Below, piece after piece: positions 22,901-35,519 of a DNA stretch of 64,000 nucleotides. Numbering within the stretch: position 1 is the stretch's first letter; every line of letters starts with the position of its first letter. The notes under the pieces were generated by a model, which made no database searches, had not been told where the DNA came from, and worked only from the letters and a program-made list of their open reading frames with translations. The stretch covers positions 40,607 through 104,606 of the forward strand of contig JAENRP010000146.1 of assembly GCA_024741835.1 (NCBI GenBank), given 5' to 3'. Origin of the DNA: Diplocarpon mali (taxonomy: Eukaryota > Ascomycota > Leotiomycetes > Helotiales > Drepanopezizaceae). The translations under genes were made by a program, and so were the position numbers.

Positions 22901-25900
22901 AGATATCAGCAAGGAAAAGCGATCTCGGAGGTCAGGATCTAGGAGCCAAAGCTTAAAGAAGCAAAACAAACAGCGCCTGCATGGTGTACAAGCGGTAGAA
23001 AATTTTCTTCGGAATTTCATCTAGCCTGATTCGCCATACCGCAGACGTTCCTGGAATAAACTTGATGGTAGTAGGGAAGGCTGGAGAGTAAGACATGCTG
23101 CTTTTATTAAATACTGTAGGGGCTCCGGTTTGCTGCGGTAGGTAATTCTGTCAAATGGGTATTGTTAATTGTGCTACTATGCTCCAAGTATAACCGGGAA
23201 TCTGTCAACAAATTAAGAGCCCTGGATCTTACCCTCGACACTGAAAGATGTGATAATAATCACAATGCGGATATGAAATGTTGATTCGTGATTAAAGACA
23301 TTCGATGCAAGATAAATGTTATATATAAATGAGCTGTAACGTACGTATACTAAGATTACATGTCAACTTAAAATTAAGATGTTGAAACTACACTGAATTT
23401 CTCTCGCATTAGGTATGTAAACAAAATATCAAGATGTGTCGTATACGCCAAAGTTGCCAAATTATCAAAAATTTCCTTTCTAGTGGTAGGAAATATGCAA
23501 GGTGCGTAAGTAACGACTTACACTGTATAATTCCGAGTCGTCACTGTTCGGAGTTTTCCGTTTGAGATTGATTCGTACTTATTAGCATTGATGCATGCCG
23601 CATAAAAACGGCATGTTTTCTCTGACACTGAGGCCGACAAAACCTCAACCAGGTCACTGCCAACCCTCGCTCTCGAGTTTCTCTTACCTAGGCCGCCGCT
23701 GATGTTGCTAGATTTTATCTTGGAACGCTCATCGGCGCCCACGGAGCGACACTGGATGTTTTGGCAAGGGCTTTTCTGAAGAGCGGATTATCTTGGGTTA
23801 AATGCGATTCTCATCTTGTGCCAGGTCCTTGCTGGTTCCAGGTGGAAAATCAAACGGCCTCTTGTCTTCGCTGAGCCACGCAAGTCAATTATTAAAGGGA
23901 AATGGGATTCCAAATATCAGTAGCCAAATGCACATTTGATAATATCATCCCTGATCTAATCCCGTTACCACAGAGTGGAGAGCGGCTGAGTGGGTACCGA
24001 AAGGATTCTTTTCAAGAAGCTATAAAAACAATCATCTGCTACAATTCTTATAATGAGCTGTCTCACAGCTCAACTACTAGGCTTGGAGTCGATGCCGGGG
24101 GTCTAGCTATTGTACATCCATCCCTCACCACCAGGTCCCGCCTGTTCGAGAAATACCCCAAACCCCGAACGCAGCAGGGTCAGCAACCAGTCGAGGCGGA
24201 AAACACCACGGCTCGATTATTCTGGGTTCTGTTTCGCTGTCAAACACGTTGCTGTTGTCATACGTCTTAGCACCCATTTTCTAATTTCCAGATAAGGAAA
24301 GGAAAAAACCGCCCGATACTCGCAACGTCAGCGTGTAAGCGACTAGACTGCGTAGACCGGTGCTCAACAATCCATCTGGAGATCCAAAATACCTGATCGG
24401 TCTGGAGTTGGACCCGCCACGAGGACCGCAGCAGCGCATCCAGTTTCTTGTCTTGCTGCTCTTGTATCCAGCCGTTGCCTCTTCCAAGCTCCAGGAAGGG
24501 GTCGTTGATATAATGCCTCGTGCATTAGGAAATGGAATTGACGAATTAGAGCAGGGAATCAATATATTGACTCATACATTCCTGACAGAGCCTGTAGTCT
24601 CGTCCGATACCCATTCATCTCTCTTCACAGTGCTTGATTTTGAGCTTTGCAGACGCTGCGCGTTGAGGAGCAATCGTGTTTAAGAGGTAGCTTGACTCCT
24701 CGATGTTGATACTTTCGCTAGAGGACAGAGGCTTGAGCTTGCGACCTTCGCAGATGGATTGGGATAGTGAGTGATCCATCTCAAGTCCTGGTCACGAGAT
24801 ACTCATCAGAAGAACAGATCAGGCCAAGAAGAAAGATTTTCGCTGTTGATTCGCCTCGCTTATTGCCAACAAAACCTTTTTGTCGTCTGTCTCCGGCCAA
24901 TCTTCTGTAGATATTATCATACTCACCCAATATAAATGCCCAGGTTACGGCTCATGGTGGTGGGAGCCAACAGTCGTGTAGCTCCACGAGAGGTCTAGCC
25001 AGCGGATATGTCTGGTAGCTACCTGTCCCAACTGGCACTGGCAGGACATTGGATCACCAGCCTCGTCCAGCTTCTCCGATGTCTGCCTCGACAGCCGCAC
25101 CTCTCACCAGCTCAGTCAGTGCAGCCGAGTTTCGATGAGATATGCCTGGACATATATGTATACGCGCACCCCGAGGCACGCAAGTCAAATGGAGAAGAGG
25201 AGAAGCGGGCATCGAGGTGTTAAGGTGAGCTCGTGAGGCGAGGAAGGGCGATGAGTGGCCAGGCAGGCAGTTTTGAAGAGAAAATCGAGGAATTAAAGAG
25301 GAATAAGACATTGATGCAGATGGGGAGAAACAGGTGTATATGTGTGTAGAAATGTATACACGCACATATGTATATATCTATTTACAATCAACTATTCCAG
25401 CAACCCCATCAACGCTGCGCAGAGGTATTCTACCACGGTGTCAGATATGGTATTAGACTACATTACAGCTAGGCTCGTTGGGCAGCTAGCAGACAGACGT
25501 GGAGAACCACACCTCCGAGGGGTCCTTCCCAGCAACACCTCATTTTCGCTTCCCACCAACCCGCGTATTTTTGACTCGGCCCTTTGCGGCCTACGCAGGC
25601 ATGTTATGCAATAGTATCTCGAGATAACTCCAATAGAGCTTTCCTCAGAAGTATATCGCGATAGGCAACACGGTGCTGGTGAGATCGAATAGGGTCAGTG
25701 GTATGTCGTGCTTGACATGGATGGAGAGGCTGAGGGGCTCGGGGACCTGAGTTTGCTAGGGGCTTGCGAGCGGGTTCGCCAGTCGAGTCTGTTTTGAGAG
25801 AAAAGACTGTGGTCGTTGGATTTTTCCGATCAGGCATGTCTTCAATCCAAGTTCGACGTTGAACATGGGCGTTTCGCGCTCCTGTGAGAGTGTATTTCTA

Positions 25901-26500
25901 TTCAAGTCTTGTGATGAGATGTAGGCGCTGTTAACTCTTCTTGTATTGTTGCTTCGTTAATTTGATTAATACACCCTTTGTCGTGCTCTGTAGTGTAGTG
26001 GAAGATGATATAGCAAACGCAAGTATGCATGCTTGAGATTTTCAAATCCTCTATTTAATGTCTCTATATTAACTCAAGTGAAATCTTCACTGACCTACGA
26101 TATCCAGATCTTCACACCGCAATCTGCAGTATCCTCTAGCATGTTTGGTAGCTGAGCACCATCCGCAGCTCAGCTCAGTCTTTGTGTATCAAACTCTCCT
26201 AGTCACATTAGCGTATATCTCGTGGATCCTATCGGCTTCTATTGCCCTCTTGGCAAAAGGGGCAAGTAGCTCACAATGCCACGTCTCCAGAGTCCAGGTA
26301 GGTCGACTTTGGTACATGCCTACACTATATGAGACGCCTTCGACTGGGTTGGGAAAATAACAGTGCATCTATGCCCAGGAATGAAGCTTCTGAGAAATAA
26401 AAGCATAGGAGTAAGAAGAATGTGTGCGCCACAAGAGAAACGACCCTGCTTATCTGTCAAGCGGCCACTTCAACTAGGCCACCACTCCAGCCAAACCATC
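16921..26500. other. AT-rich, gene-poor block 1
   Basis: About 9.5 kb of AT-leaning, TA-rich sequence with stop codons in all frames for most of its length. The longest ORFs (such as 19240-19719 and 24360-24683 on plus, 18120-18443 on minus) either lack an ATG near their start or have no recognised domain. An ATG-led stretch at 18389-18560 (MAQKYSHPGGEVDFVDHTII) reads as protein-like but breaks off. No intact transposon ORF was found. This is the usual appearance of old, RIP-mutated repeat DNA. Confidence 0.6.
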
Positions 26501-27809
26501 CCTTCAATTAAGACCTCTAAGCAACAGCAAGACTAGGCTTTACCTACAGTCAGCATGGTTCTGTATCTCTCCACGACTCTGAGCCGCAAGACTCGACTAT
26601 CCAGGGACAGGGCGACAAGCACGAGGCAAGTCCCCTGGGACCCAACTCTCGAGAGATGAAAGAGGGATTCAGTGGAAAGGGGAAGGGAGAAATAGACAGA
26701 GACAGGACGTGAAAGATAAAAAGTGGAAATAGCAAACGGCAAACAAGAAGGGGAACATAAAGAGAGAGGAGGAAGGAGGAAAGGGGTGGGGGGTGAAGAA
26801 GAGAGAGAAAAAGATATTTGAAAGGAGCTTTCCTATAGCCGGCCCACCTTTTCTCCTCCTTTCCCCTCCCTTCCCCTCCTTTCTCCTCCTTTCCCCTCCT
26901 CCCCCTCGCCTCCCTCCGTCCCCAAGAAACACGCCTCTGAAGCACGAGCAAGAAGAGCAAGAAGAGCAAGAAGAGCAAGAAGAGCAAGAAAGGCAAGAAA
27001 GGCAAGAAAGGCAAGAGACGCAGCAGACGCAAGGAGAGCAAGGGAAGGACCTCGAGAGCTCAAGAGAGGCGAGACGGATAAATGAGAGAGCTGCATGGGG
27101 GAGATGTACGCCTCTGCCATCACCCACCCCCCATCCACCAGGTACCATGCAGCGAAGAGCCCGAGCTCGTCTCCCGACACCACGTCCCGGACGAAGGAGT
27201 CGCCAGGGAGCGGGAGCGGGAGCGGGAGCGGGTCTGGCCGTTCCGTGTCCCTCACGCCTCCCGCTCCCGTGGGCGTCTGCGGTGGCGTCTGCGGATGCGT
27301 CGCTCTCTTCCCCGGGAGCGCGTCAAGCACTCCGGAGTGGTGATGCGGAGGCCGGAGGCGCACAAATCTACCGCGTCCAGAGGCCAACGAAAGCACCGGG
27401 TGAGGAGGAGCAGATCCTTCTGGCCTTGCAGAAACACACTGGATCACTCCTGAGAAGACGCTCATTTGGTGCTCTCTTTGGCCTGCGGACCAAGTGATTC
27501 ACAGCAAAGGGTTGGTTGTGCTTGGCAGGATAGAAGGCAGGAAAAACCTGGTGAGTGGGCGGGGGAAGGGTGTTTGGATGAGAAGGACCAAGGGTGGTAT
27601 TCAGGATGTATGCATCTAATCAATCAGTAACCCCGACCCCGACCCCGAACCAGGAATCTATCAACAGAGGGTATTATCAGAGCAGAGAGCCATGCCGAAA
27701 CGCCGTTGCTGCTGCTGGTGAATCGTCACCCTGGTATCTACAACTTGCGCATCCGCATCATTAGGCAAGGCCCCCCACATGCCATTCCCTCCAACACGCC
27801 GGGGGAAAT
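26501..27809. other. Low-complexity GC-rich spacer downstream of ERG3
   Basis: Purine/pyrimidine-skewed tracts (26640-26930), a 9-bp minisatellite and a GGGAGC hexamer run near 27205-27235. Long ORFs occur on both strands only because the repeat units are multiples of three. No gene is supported. Confidence 0.55.
26946..27017 (+). repeat. 9-bp minisatellite, about 8 units
   Basis: Five units of GAGCAAGAA followed by three units of AGGCAAGAA, head to tail. In one frame this would read as Glu/Gln repeats. It lies in non-conserved spacer. Confidence 0.9.
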
Positions 27810-28912
27810 CTACCTGGTCTTCTTGACGTCGTCTTCCGGGTCGTACGAGCGATCATCCACACCCTCAACCTCCTTGACCATCTTCTCCATCTCCTTGGCC
27901 TGCCTGTTCCACTCCGCAGCCCCCATCTTGGTCTCCTTCCTGAACAGCTCTTCATTCGGCTTGCGGTAGCTGCCTCCGAGTCGGTCCCAGAGCGTAGTGT
28001 ACTGCCCGTAGTTGTAGTTGAAGTACAGGTGATGCAACGTGTGGCAGGCGGCGCCGTTCAGGACCGGAGAGTTGGCGACGTACTCCCCGTCGTGGATAAA
28101 CACCGTCCAGATCTGCACGAAGAAGAAGAGGGCTAGGTACGCGAACTTCTGCAGGGGAAAGATGAACGGGAAGACGTGGTAGGGCAGAGACTGCGCCCAC
28201 CCGTCAACGGGGTGGAAGGCAATCGACGCGTAGGGGGTCGGCATGATCCATTTGTGGTGGGGCTTGTGTAGGGTCCTGTAGACCAGCGGGTGGTGTAGAC
28301 CGCGGTGGATGAAGTAGACGAACATGTCGGTGAAGAGGATGAAGAAGGGGAACTGCAGCACATTGTAGAAACGGAAGGGCTCGTCGGCCAAATCGTCGTA
28401 TAGCTTCGAGTAGCCGCGCACCTCGGCCAGGAAGAAGGGCATGGTGAGCAGCGACATGATGGGCATGGCGTCGGTGGCTTGCTTGATCTCTTGCCGGATC
28501 TGGTTCTTGAGGAACTTCGGATGGTTGAAGGTGGATTTGTCGAAGACGAAGGCGTAGGAGAGGGAGGAGACGGTAAAGTAGAGGGCTGCGCCGGCGATCC
28601 TGGGCGTGTTAGGAGATGCTTTGCTTGCTGCGGGAGGGCCGGAAGGACGTACCACATGATGAGGAAGAGGGAGAGAGCTTGTCGCAAGATGTTATCTCTA
28701 GGGACCTGGCTCAGCCATGCGACATCGCGGGGTGCGAAAGAGAGCAGAGAGCTCGCGGGCTGGAAATGCCATGGCGACGCTGCTTTGATGTCGGAGAGCG
28801 TCCAGTTGCCTGCCCCGCTGATGGGGCTATAGGATGCGGGTTTGAGAGGCGCCACGGCGGCGTAGACGTGGTCGAAGATGAAGGTATCACAAAGCTCAAG
28901 GGCGATATCCAT
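27810..28912 (-). CDS. ERG3: Sterol C5-desaturase (ergosterol biosynthesis)
   Basis: Minus strand, exons 28912-28653 and 28599-27810 around a 53-base intron (donor GTACGT, acceptor CCCAG) that splits the Trp codon in [13 protein letters not shown]. The 349-residue product has the three histidine boxes of the fatty acid hydroxylase/sterol desaturase family: HRGLHH at about 185, HKPHHKW at about 198 and [14 protein letters not shown] at about 273, with several hydrophobic segments between. These boxes bind the di-iron centre. The enzyme introduces the C5-C6 double bond into episterol in the ER membrane, with cytochrome b5 as electron donor. Length and box spacing fit Erg3. The start ([17 protein letters not shown]) is the only ATG giving the usual N-terminus. 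The C-terminus ends in an acidic/basic stretch without a classic dilysine signal. Some fungi have two ERG3 paralogues; which this is cannot be said. Confidence 0.95.
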
Positions 28913-30339
28913 GGTGGCGTGGCGTGAGGATGGGCTGCGAAAGGGGCGAGAAGACAATGGCAAACCGATATGTCGGTGTCGGCGAGCGGGCACTTCGGCG
29001 TTAAGGACCCAGATGTGTTTGGGGGGGAGGCGGGGGGGTTGGTGTCGGGAGCCGAATGAAGAGGGTAGGATGGGCCTAGATGATCAGGAGGAAGTACATT
29101 TGCCTACAGGAGGGGATGGCTTCTTGCACTTGTAATTGTAGATGTAATTGTTTGTATCCATATATACGACGTCGATGATCGTGGCCCGGTGGAAATTTGT
29201 TCCTCCCGCCAGGCGTACCTGAGCTAGCGCTTGGCGAATGAGCGTGCGAGATCGGACGGAGAGCCTTCAAATGTGGGGCGGGGGTGGCAAGCGAGCGATT
29301 GTTGTGTTTTCCGACCGACGGGGATCCAGGGGATCAGGGGATCAGGAGCGCGTGCGCGGAGAACGAGGTGACCACCACGCAGAGGTCGGGAGATGCATGG
29401 CTACCTCGGGCCGTGCGTGTAGTGTCGTGGGTTTTCGGTAGCGGTGGATTCAGGCATGTTTGCATGATGAGCTGGCGGTTCGAGTTGTAGACTCGCCCCA
29501 GCCTCTGCTGCAGCTGATGCGATACGAAAGGCGGCGGAGAGAAGAATGGAGAAAGCGCCTAAGCAAGAGAGGGGGAGAGAAAAAGTAAGAAGAGGAGAGG
29601 AGGAGAGAAGGGAAAGGAGAGAAGAGAGAAGAGAGAGGAGGAGAGAAGAGAAAGGAGGAGAGAAGAGAAAAGAGAGAGGAGAAATGGGTGGACATGATGC
29701 CGGGAGCGTACATTACATCGAGGCATGATCGCACGTGCTTGTGCCAGATAGGCGATCCAGAAATCACATCTCCTCATCGCGAGATCTGAGTACCAGGCCG
29801 GTGAGAGGAGGGGTCGACGGTACGACAGGAGAGGGGACCACCCGTTCATGCAACGGACGGGAACACATTTAAAGTCTAGAAGTCAAACGTCCCCGACTCA
29901 TGCATGCCAGCAACTAGTGCCAACGTGCCCGAGGATTGTGAGTTTGGCGCGAATGTATGACACGCTAGACGGGATCTCAGGGTCGCGGAAGGTTTGCGCT
30001 TCGATGAAAGATACTTCGTACATACCGTACCTCAGGTCCCCGGTACTCTAGTCATGGGAGGAGCCGACCGTCTGGACCGGTCAGGAATCTACGGCGAGTC
30101 ACGTGACGGGTATCACCATCGTCTCCGCCCAAGCCCGGGAGCTCTACGGGGACGGGCACGTTTGAGATGATCGAGCTGCACTGCTGCTTCTCCTCCCGAG
30201 CCCAGAGAGGCAGAAGCCAGCAAAACATTACCCGAGCCGCATCACGTGTTCTTCGTCGATGAAACATCACGGCATGTCGGCCAGTCACATCCGTTTGTTG
30301 GGCGCGGCGGCAGATTAGGCTTCGGACAGGAACAAAGAC

Positions 30340-30373
30340 TTTTTTCTTTTTTTTTTTTTTTTTTCTTTTTTTT
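30340..30373 (+). repeat. Poly-T tract
   Basis: 34 bases of T with two interrupting C residues, in intergenic DNA between ERG3 and TUP1. Such tracts exclude nucleosomes and often mark fungal promoters, though here no nearby start is assigned. Confidence 0.85.
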
Positions 30374-31601
30374 CCGTCTTTCTCACTTCCTCCCTTCTCA
30401 GCTCGCAGATCAGTCGACACATCGGTGACGGTTTCGCGGTCTGGGGTTTCGGACGTCATTTACCACCGTTCGCCTGAGCCGGTTGGGGTTCTCACTTCAG
30501 CGTGTGAGTGAGGAAGAGAGGGGGACGAAGCCGAATTCAAATCTGATACGAGACCGAAATAGGAGCACGCCCACCCAGGACCGTCCAGTCTGTCCAGTTA
30601 CAAGACAGGAAGATCTCGGGTCGTGGTGGGAGTAGCGGCTCGGGCGGTTCACGGCATGCAGAGAGAGCTGGGCCGGGGATGGGATGGGATGGGATCCTTG
30701 GTGTTTACCTGTAGCGACGGATTGGTGAGGTGGTCCTGGCTTTGGCTCGCGTGTGCCTGGGGTACAGCAGTAGCAGAGCGTTCATTCGAAGCGAGCAGCG
30801 AAGATGTGTAGGAAGGCGAGTTGTGACCGGGTGAGAGAGAGAGAGAGAGAGAGAGTTTGTGTGTGTATGTGTGAGGATGTGTGGGTGTGTAGGTGGATGG
30901 ATAATATGTACCGACACAGAGAGAGAGGCCGTATACTAAGTATATCGTCGTCCGCACGGTCTGGAGAGCGGGAATGGCTGGGACGGCTGAGTCAGCGAGC
31001 CACGGGGGAATTCTCTCTCGGCAGCCAATCACGGCGAGAGCATGGATTGTGGGTGCCATTGGATGCCATGTCTTCCCGCCATGCCATTGTTGCATCTGGC
31101 GCCGGGGGGATGACATAAGCTGGCGAGCTGGGCCAGCTAGTCGGGGGAGCAGGAGCTACACAGTCCAGCCCGAGCAGGGAGCAGGGGGCAGGGGCGAAAG
31201 AGCAGGCGTGGGAGACGAATGCTAGCTGCACCCCGGCGTGTTGGATAGATTACGCGCCGCTTGCCGGCTAAACGGCGGCCTCGCTTGAAAGGCGGGCTCG
31301 GGCGGCGAGAGGGCAGCACGAGGTCGATCAGCCGAGGGAGTGGGGGAGGGGCCGACGTATCACGGCTGGGATGTGGGCGTAGGAGAAGAAGGCACGACCC
31401 TCCGGCCCACCGCGCCTCTGCGCTTGCATCTTGCCCTAGCGCGGCCTTAGCAGGAAGGGGCGATGGGTAAGGTAAGTTCGCCGGTGGATCATCTTCGAAA
31501 GGCACTGCGCGCTGCTCCCGTCTGCCCTCTGCCCTCTGCCCTCCGCCCTCCGTCCAAGTTCTGCCCAGTTCCGTGCGGGCTGCCGAATCTCTTCCTTAGC
31601 T

Positions 31602-31641
31602 CTCATCCTCATCCTCATCCTCATCCTCATCCTCGTCCTCG
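31602..31641 (+). repeat. TCATCC hexamer array
   Basis: About five head-to-tail TCATCC units grading into TCGTCC units, upstream of TUP1. It would be in the leader if the transcript starts early. Confidence 0.85.
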
Positions 31642-31953
31642 TCGCCCTCGTCCGCACCAACATCTTCATCTTCTGCCTCAGCTCCTCCGAGCAAACGCGA
31701 AACCTCCCTCCCTGCCTACCTATCGTCACTGATCCCGTGTTGACATCGCCGCAACCCCAAACTGCATCACCAATCTCGTGTGTTGCAAACGCGCCGTCCG
31801 TCAGCGCTTCGGACCCCGGCGGCCACACAACATATCCCCTTCCAGATCTTGCGAACATCGCCAACGCACGCCAAACAATCGGCCTGCTTGGCGCACGACC
31901 CCGTCTAATCTCGCCCTCACTGACGCGCACCGCATCATCATCCTCCTCGTCGA

Positions 31954-31982
31954 TAACAACAACAACAACAACAACAACAACA
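31954..31982 (+). repeat. AAC trinucleotide microsatellite
   Basis: About nine AAC units some 170 bases upstream of the TUP1 start codon, likely within its 5' leader. Confidence 0.85.
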
Positions 31983-32153
31983 CATCCCCGCGTCGCCCGC
32001 CGTCAATCCATCGTCGAGCTGCGCCTCCCATCATCTCTCTCCCAGCCAGTCGCAGATTCAGAGCTGGTCGCGAACCTTCATTCGGTGCGGATCCGGACCC
32101 CGTTGGCTGTGTCGAACCACTGAGCTCCGGTTGCTGCCACCGCTGCCACTTTC

Positions 32154-34139
32154 ATGTCGGCCATGTACAATCCTCATCGCGGGCTGGGACCCGGCCCGGG
32201 GGGACCGGGAAGCCAGAATGCTCGTTTGAATGAGTTGCTGGAGAGCATTCGTGGCGAGTTTGAGACCCAGGCCCGGTCGAGCCAGGACTTTGAACACGCA
32301 AGTACGTGCCGCGCTGCCCTCGTGCGACCGTCTCGGTCGCTGGTAACCATGGAGACCCTACTGACTGTCGCGATTTGCTAGTGGGCCAGCAGCTTCAGGA
32401 GCTCCACACGATCAGAGAAAAGGTCTATGCGATGGAGCAGGCACACATTGCGCTGAAGGCCAAGTAAGCACTCCGACGGGCCCTGGCTGGATCCGACTGA
32501 CGTTCGTAGCTACGACGAGGAGATCAAACGCCTCCACCGCGAATTGGAATCCCGAGGAGGCAATCCTCGGGCCCTGGGCGGCCCACCACAAAACTCGGCT
32601 TCCTCGCAGGCACCTCCGCCAGCCATCGGCCACGGCCCGAGCAACCTCTTTGGCGGGATAATGGCAGGTCAGGGAGGACAGGGAGCTCCGGGTCTGGCGC
32701 CGCCACAGCAGGCCGAGCAGCATGGCCCTCCGCAACACCAGATGCCCCAGCCACCCCCTGGTCCGCCAAGCCTTCAAGGCCCTCCTCCCCCACCGCCCCA
32801 ACAGGCTCCCTTCCAAGGCGGATATCCTGGAGTTGGGCCCAACGGGTACTCTCAGCCTCCGAATACAGCTTCGCCAGGGCCGGGCAAAGGCAGGCCCTTG
32901 AACCGGGGCCCAGGGGGGCCAGCTACTCCTCAGCTGAACCAGCCCATGCCGTACCCCGACCCCAGAGCTGCCGCGTCTCCACAAGTTGGCCACCCGTTAC
33001 CGAATCAACACGCTTCGCAGTTCACCCGAGTCGGGAACGCCCTCGCTGAGCTGGATCTAGAGCGTCTCCCAGCCCACCAAAAGAAGGTCGAACCCGAATG
33101 GTTTGCGATCTTCAACCCGGAGGTCCCGCGGGTGCTGGACGTGGACCTACTCCACACCCTCGTTCACGAGAGCGTCGTCTGCTGCGTGCGTTTCAGTCAC
33201 GACGGGAAGTATGTCGCCACGGGCTGCAACCGCTCCGCGCAGATTTTCGACGTGGTGACGGGTGCGAAGGTCTGCGTTCTACAGGACGAGTCGGTCGACT
33301 CGGTGGGCGACTTGTACATCCGGAGCGTTTGCTTCAGTCCAGACGGCAGATACCTCGCGACCGGGGCAGAAGACAAGCTGATCCGGGTAGATACCTTACC
33401 CCCACCACTTTGACTAGGAACAAGGGGCTAACAGTTTCAGGTTTGGGACATTGCTTCGAGAACGATTCGAAACACATTTGCCGGTCACGAGCAAGACATT
33501 TACTCCTTGGACTTTGCTCGGGACGGTCGTCTTATTGCGTCCGGTAGCGGCGACCGAACGGTCCGACTCTGGGATATCGAGGCTGGCCAGAATGTCCTCA
33601 CTCTCAGCATTGAGGATGGCGTCACCACCGTCGCCATCTCCCCTGACACCAAGTACGTCGCCGCCGGATCCCTCGACAAGAGCGTTCGCGTCTGGGATGC
33701 GGTGAGCGGGTACCTGGTGGAGCGTCTCGAGGGCCCAGATGGACACAAGGATTCCGTCTACTCGGTTGCCTTTGCACCCAACGGCAAGGATCTCGTGTCT
33801 GGCTCCCTGGACAAGACGATCAAGATGTGGGAGCTTGCCGCTCCCCGTGGCCAGCATCCCAACAACGCGCCGAAGGGAGGCCGCTGCATCAAGACCTTTG
33901 AGGGCCACAAGGACTTTGTCCTCTCCGTTGCCCTCACCCCCGACGGAAATTGGGTGCTCTCGGGCTCCAAGGACCGCGGCGTCCAGTTCTGGGACCCCCG
34001 CACCGGCAACACGCAGCTCATGTTGCAGGGCCACAAGAACTCGGTCATCAGCGTGGCACCCAGCCCAAGCGGCGGCAGCTTCGCCACCGGTTCGGGCGAC
34101 ATGCGCGCGCGCATCTGGAGCTACAAGCCCTACCCGTAA
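32154..34139 (+). CDS. rcoA: Transcriptional corepressor Tup1 / RcoA, WD40 protein
   Basis: Four exons: 32154-32301, 32382-32463, 32510-33386 and 33441-34139, all in phase; 601 residues. The N-terminal helix ([17 protein letters not shown], then [20 protein letters not shown]) is the Tup1 tetramerisation and Ssn6-binding coil. Next comes a Pro/Gln/Gly-rich linker (about 95-270) and a Tup1-type entry into the propeller ([20 protein letters not shown]). Seven WD40 repeats follow ([59 protein letters not shown], ending IWSYKPYP). With Ssn6/Cyc8 it represses genes for glucose repression, development and secondary metabolism by recruiting histone deacetylases. A second ATG lies three codons in. 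The long leader region with microsatellites suggests leader-based control, which is inference. Confidence 0.97.
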
Positions 34140-35519
34140 ACCGGAGGCGTGGAGCCGCGAGGGAGCGGGGCCCGGATCACGAGCGGCATCATGCGGGTCT
34201 GGCGTATGGGGCTTGGCTGTCAACATCACGTGGGGATCCTCTCTCGGTCCCGAGCCGGTCGAGTGCTGGGATCTCGGAGGGATGGGATCTCTCTGACCTG
34301 ACTCGGCTCGAGGGGAGGGGAGGGGAGGCTTTCTGTAGGGTATCTGACGAGGGTTCTGCTTGACTTTTGGATGACGTCGGATTGGATTGGTTGGTATGGG
34401 AGGCCGCGGGAGGTGTGGCCCGGCGGAAGAGGAGGGATTGTAACGTAGAGCAGCGTACCAAAATGGGAACCACGTAAATCTGGCCGGCGGTCGCGGGGGT
34501 TTGGAATGGGAGTGAGTTTGCAGCTCGGGCTACGTGACAGCAGATGCCTCGGGCCACGCGCGACGGGGGAAGGGGAGCTACGCGTCCTGATGGGAGTGGT
34601 GTTTTGCGCCGGCTCGAAGGAGCTGTTGGACGGAGCCGACCAGCCGAGGGGACCGGCGCGACGAGGAGAAGGGGCCGCCCTCTCTTCTCGCTGCGGCCAT
34701 GCGGCTCCGCGGATTCTCGAATGCCCTCGTCGCCTCGACCGAGGCTCCCCTGCGCAGCCGGCTCGCTTCTCTGCCTGGCGACGGCGAGAGTCGAGGGTTT
34801 TGCTCCGCGGGGCCTGGGCGGGGGAATGGAAAGGACATGGGGCGTCGGAGAGGTTGGCATAGCACAGCGCGCCTCCCTGCTCCCTTGCATCGATGATCCC
34901 GCCCGGCTCGACAGGTTGCGGAGAGACGCGGCACGTCGTCGCCCCGTCTCGCGGGTTGCCAGGCGGGCGGCGTCGTGGTGCGGTGCCGTGAGGGGAGAGC
35001 GGGCGACTGGTCGAGTCGGCTGCGGGGATCTGGGCTGGCCAGCCGGGTCGACGACGTCGCCATGAGCCAGACGGGGTGCTGGGTTGGCGTATGGCGATGG
35101 GTGTCGGGGCACGTGCAGCTGTTTACATTGGGTCTCTTTGCTCCCCCCGCCCCGAGCATGGGAATCAACTATCTAGTCCCGCAAGGTCGGATGGCCCGAG
35201 TCCGGCACCGAGTCGCGATACCTGGATAGCCCGCGTAACGAGGGGCTGGGTATCTGTCGCGAAAGTCTCGGTAACCTGTCGAGGCGACTCGTGTGGCCGC
35301 GTACGTTGTTTCTGTGGGCGTCGGCTCCCAGGGCTTTGGAGCGGCTCTGCAAGGCGACACGAGCTCAACTCTGATATGGGCTGTGCTTGGCCTAGGACGA
35401 GATGCTGGTGGGAGCACGATGCTGGCATGGTCTCTTGCTATGATCTTGGTGTGAATGGTGTTATGTGTTGGTCATTACTCCCGCTCTCTCTCTCTCTCTT
35501 CCATCTCTCGCTTTCTCCC
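34140..35519. other. TUP1 3' flank and GC-rich spacer, no gene
   Basis: GC-rich sequence with long overlapping ORFs on both strands (for example 307 codons on minus, 34189-35112). All are Arg/Pro/Ser-skewed with no motif and are expected from GC-rich composition. No gene is supported. Confidence 0.5.

Larger units (their letters stand above)
28913..32153. other. Long GC-rich intergenic region between ERG3 and TUP1, microsatellite-rich
   Basis: About 3.2 kb between divergent genes. It contains a purine-rich GAGAA-type tract (29540-29690), a near-pure T run (30340-30373), a GA run (30832-30855), a TCATCC hexamer array (about 31602-31641) and an AAC array (31954-31982). ORFs on both strands in 29.1-32.1 kb follow base skew and are not believed. 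The rightmost 0.7 kb, pyrimidine-rich, is probably the TUP1 promoter and long leader. Confidence 0.5.

Noticed and set aside
26793..27497. 234-codon plus-strand ORF with Glu/Gln repeats
   Set aside because: Frame is kept open by 9-bp and 6-bp repeats; opposing-strand ORFs are equally long; no conserved block.
33414..34229. 271-codon minus-strand ORF opposite TUP1
   Set aside because: Pure antisense shadow of the WD40 repeats.
34189..35112. 307-codon minus-strand ORF downstream of TUP1
   Set aside because: Arg/Pro/Ser-rich with no motif; other long ORFs overlap on both strands, as expected in GC-rich DNA.
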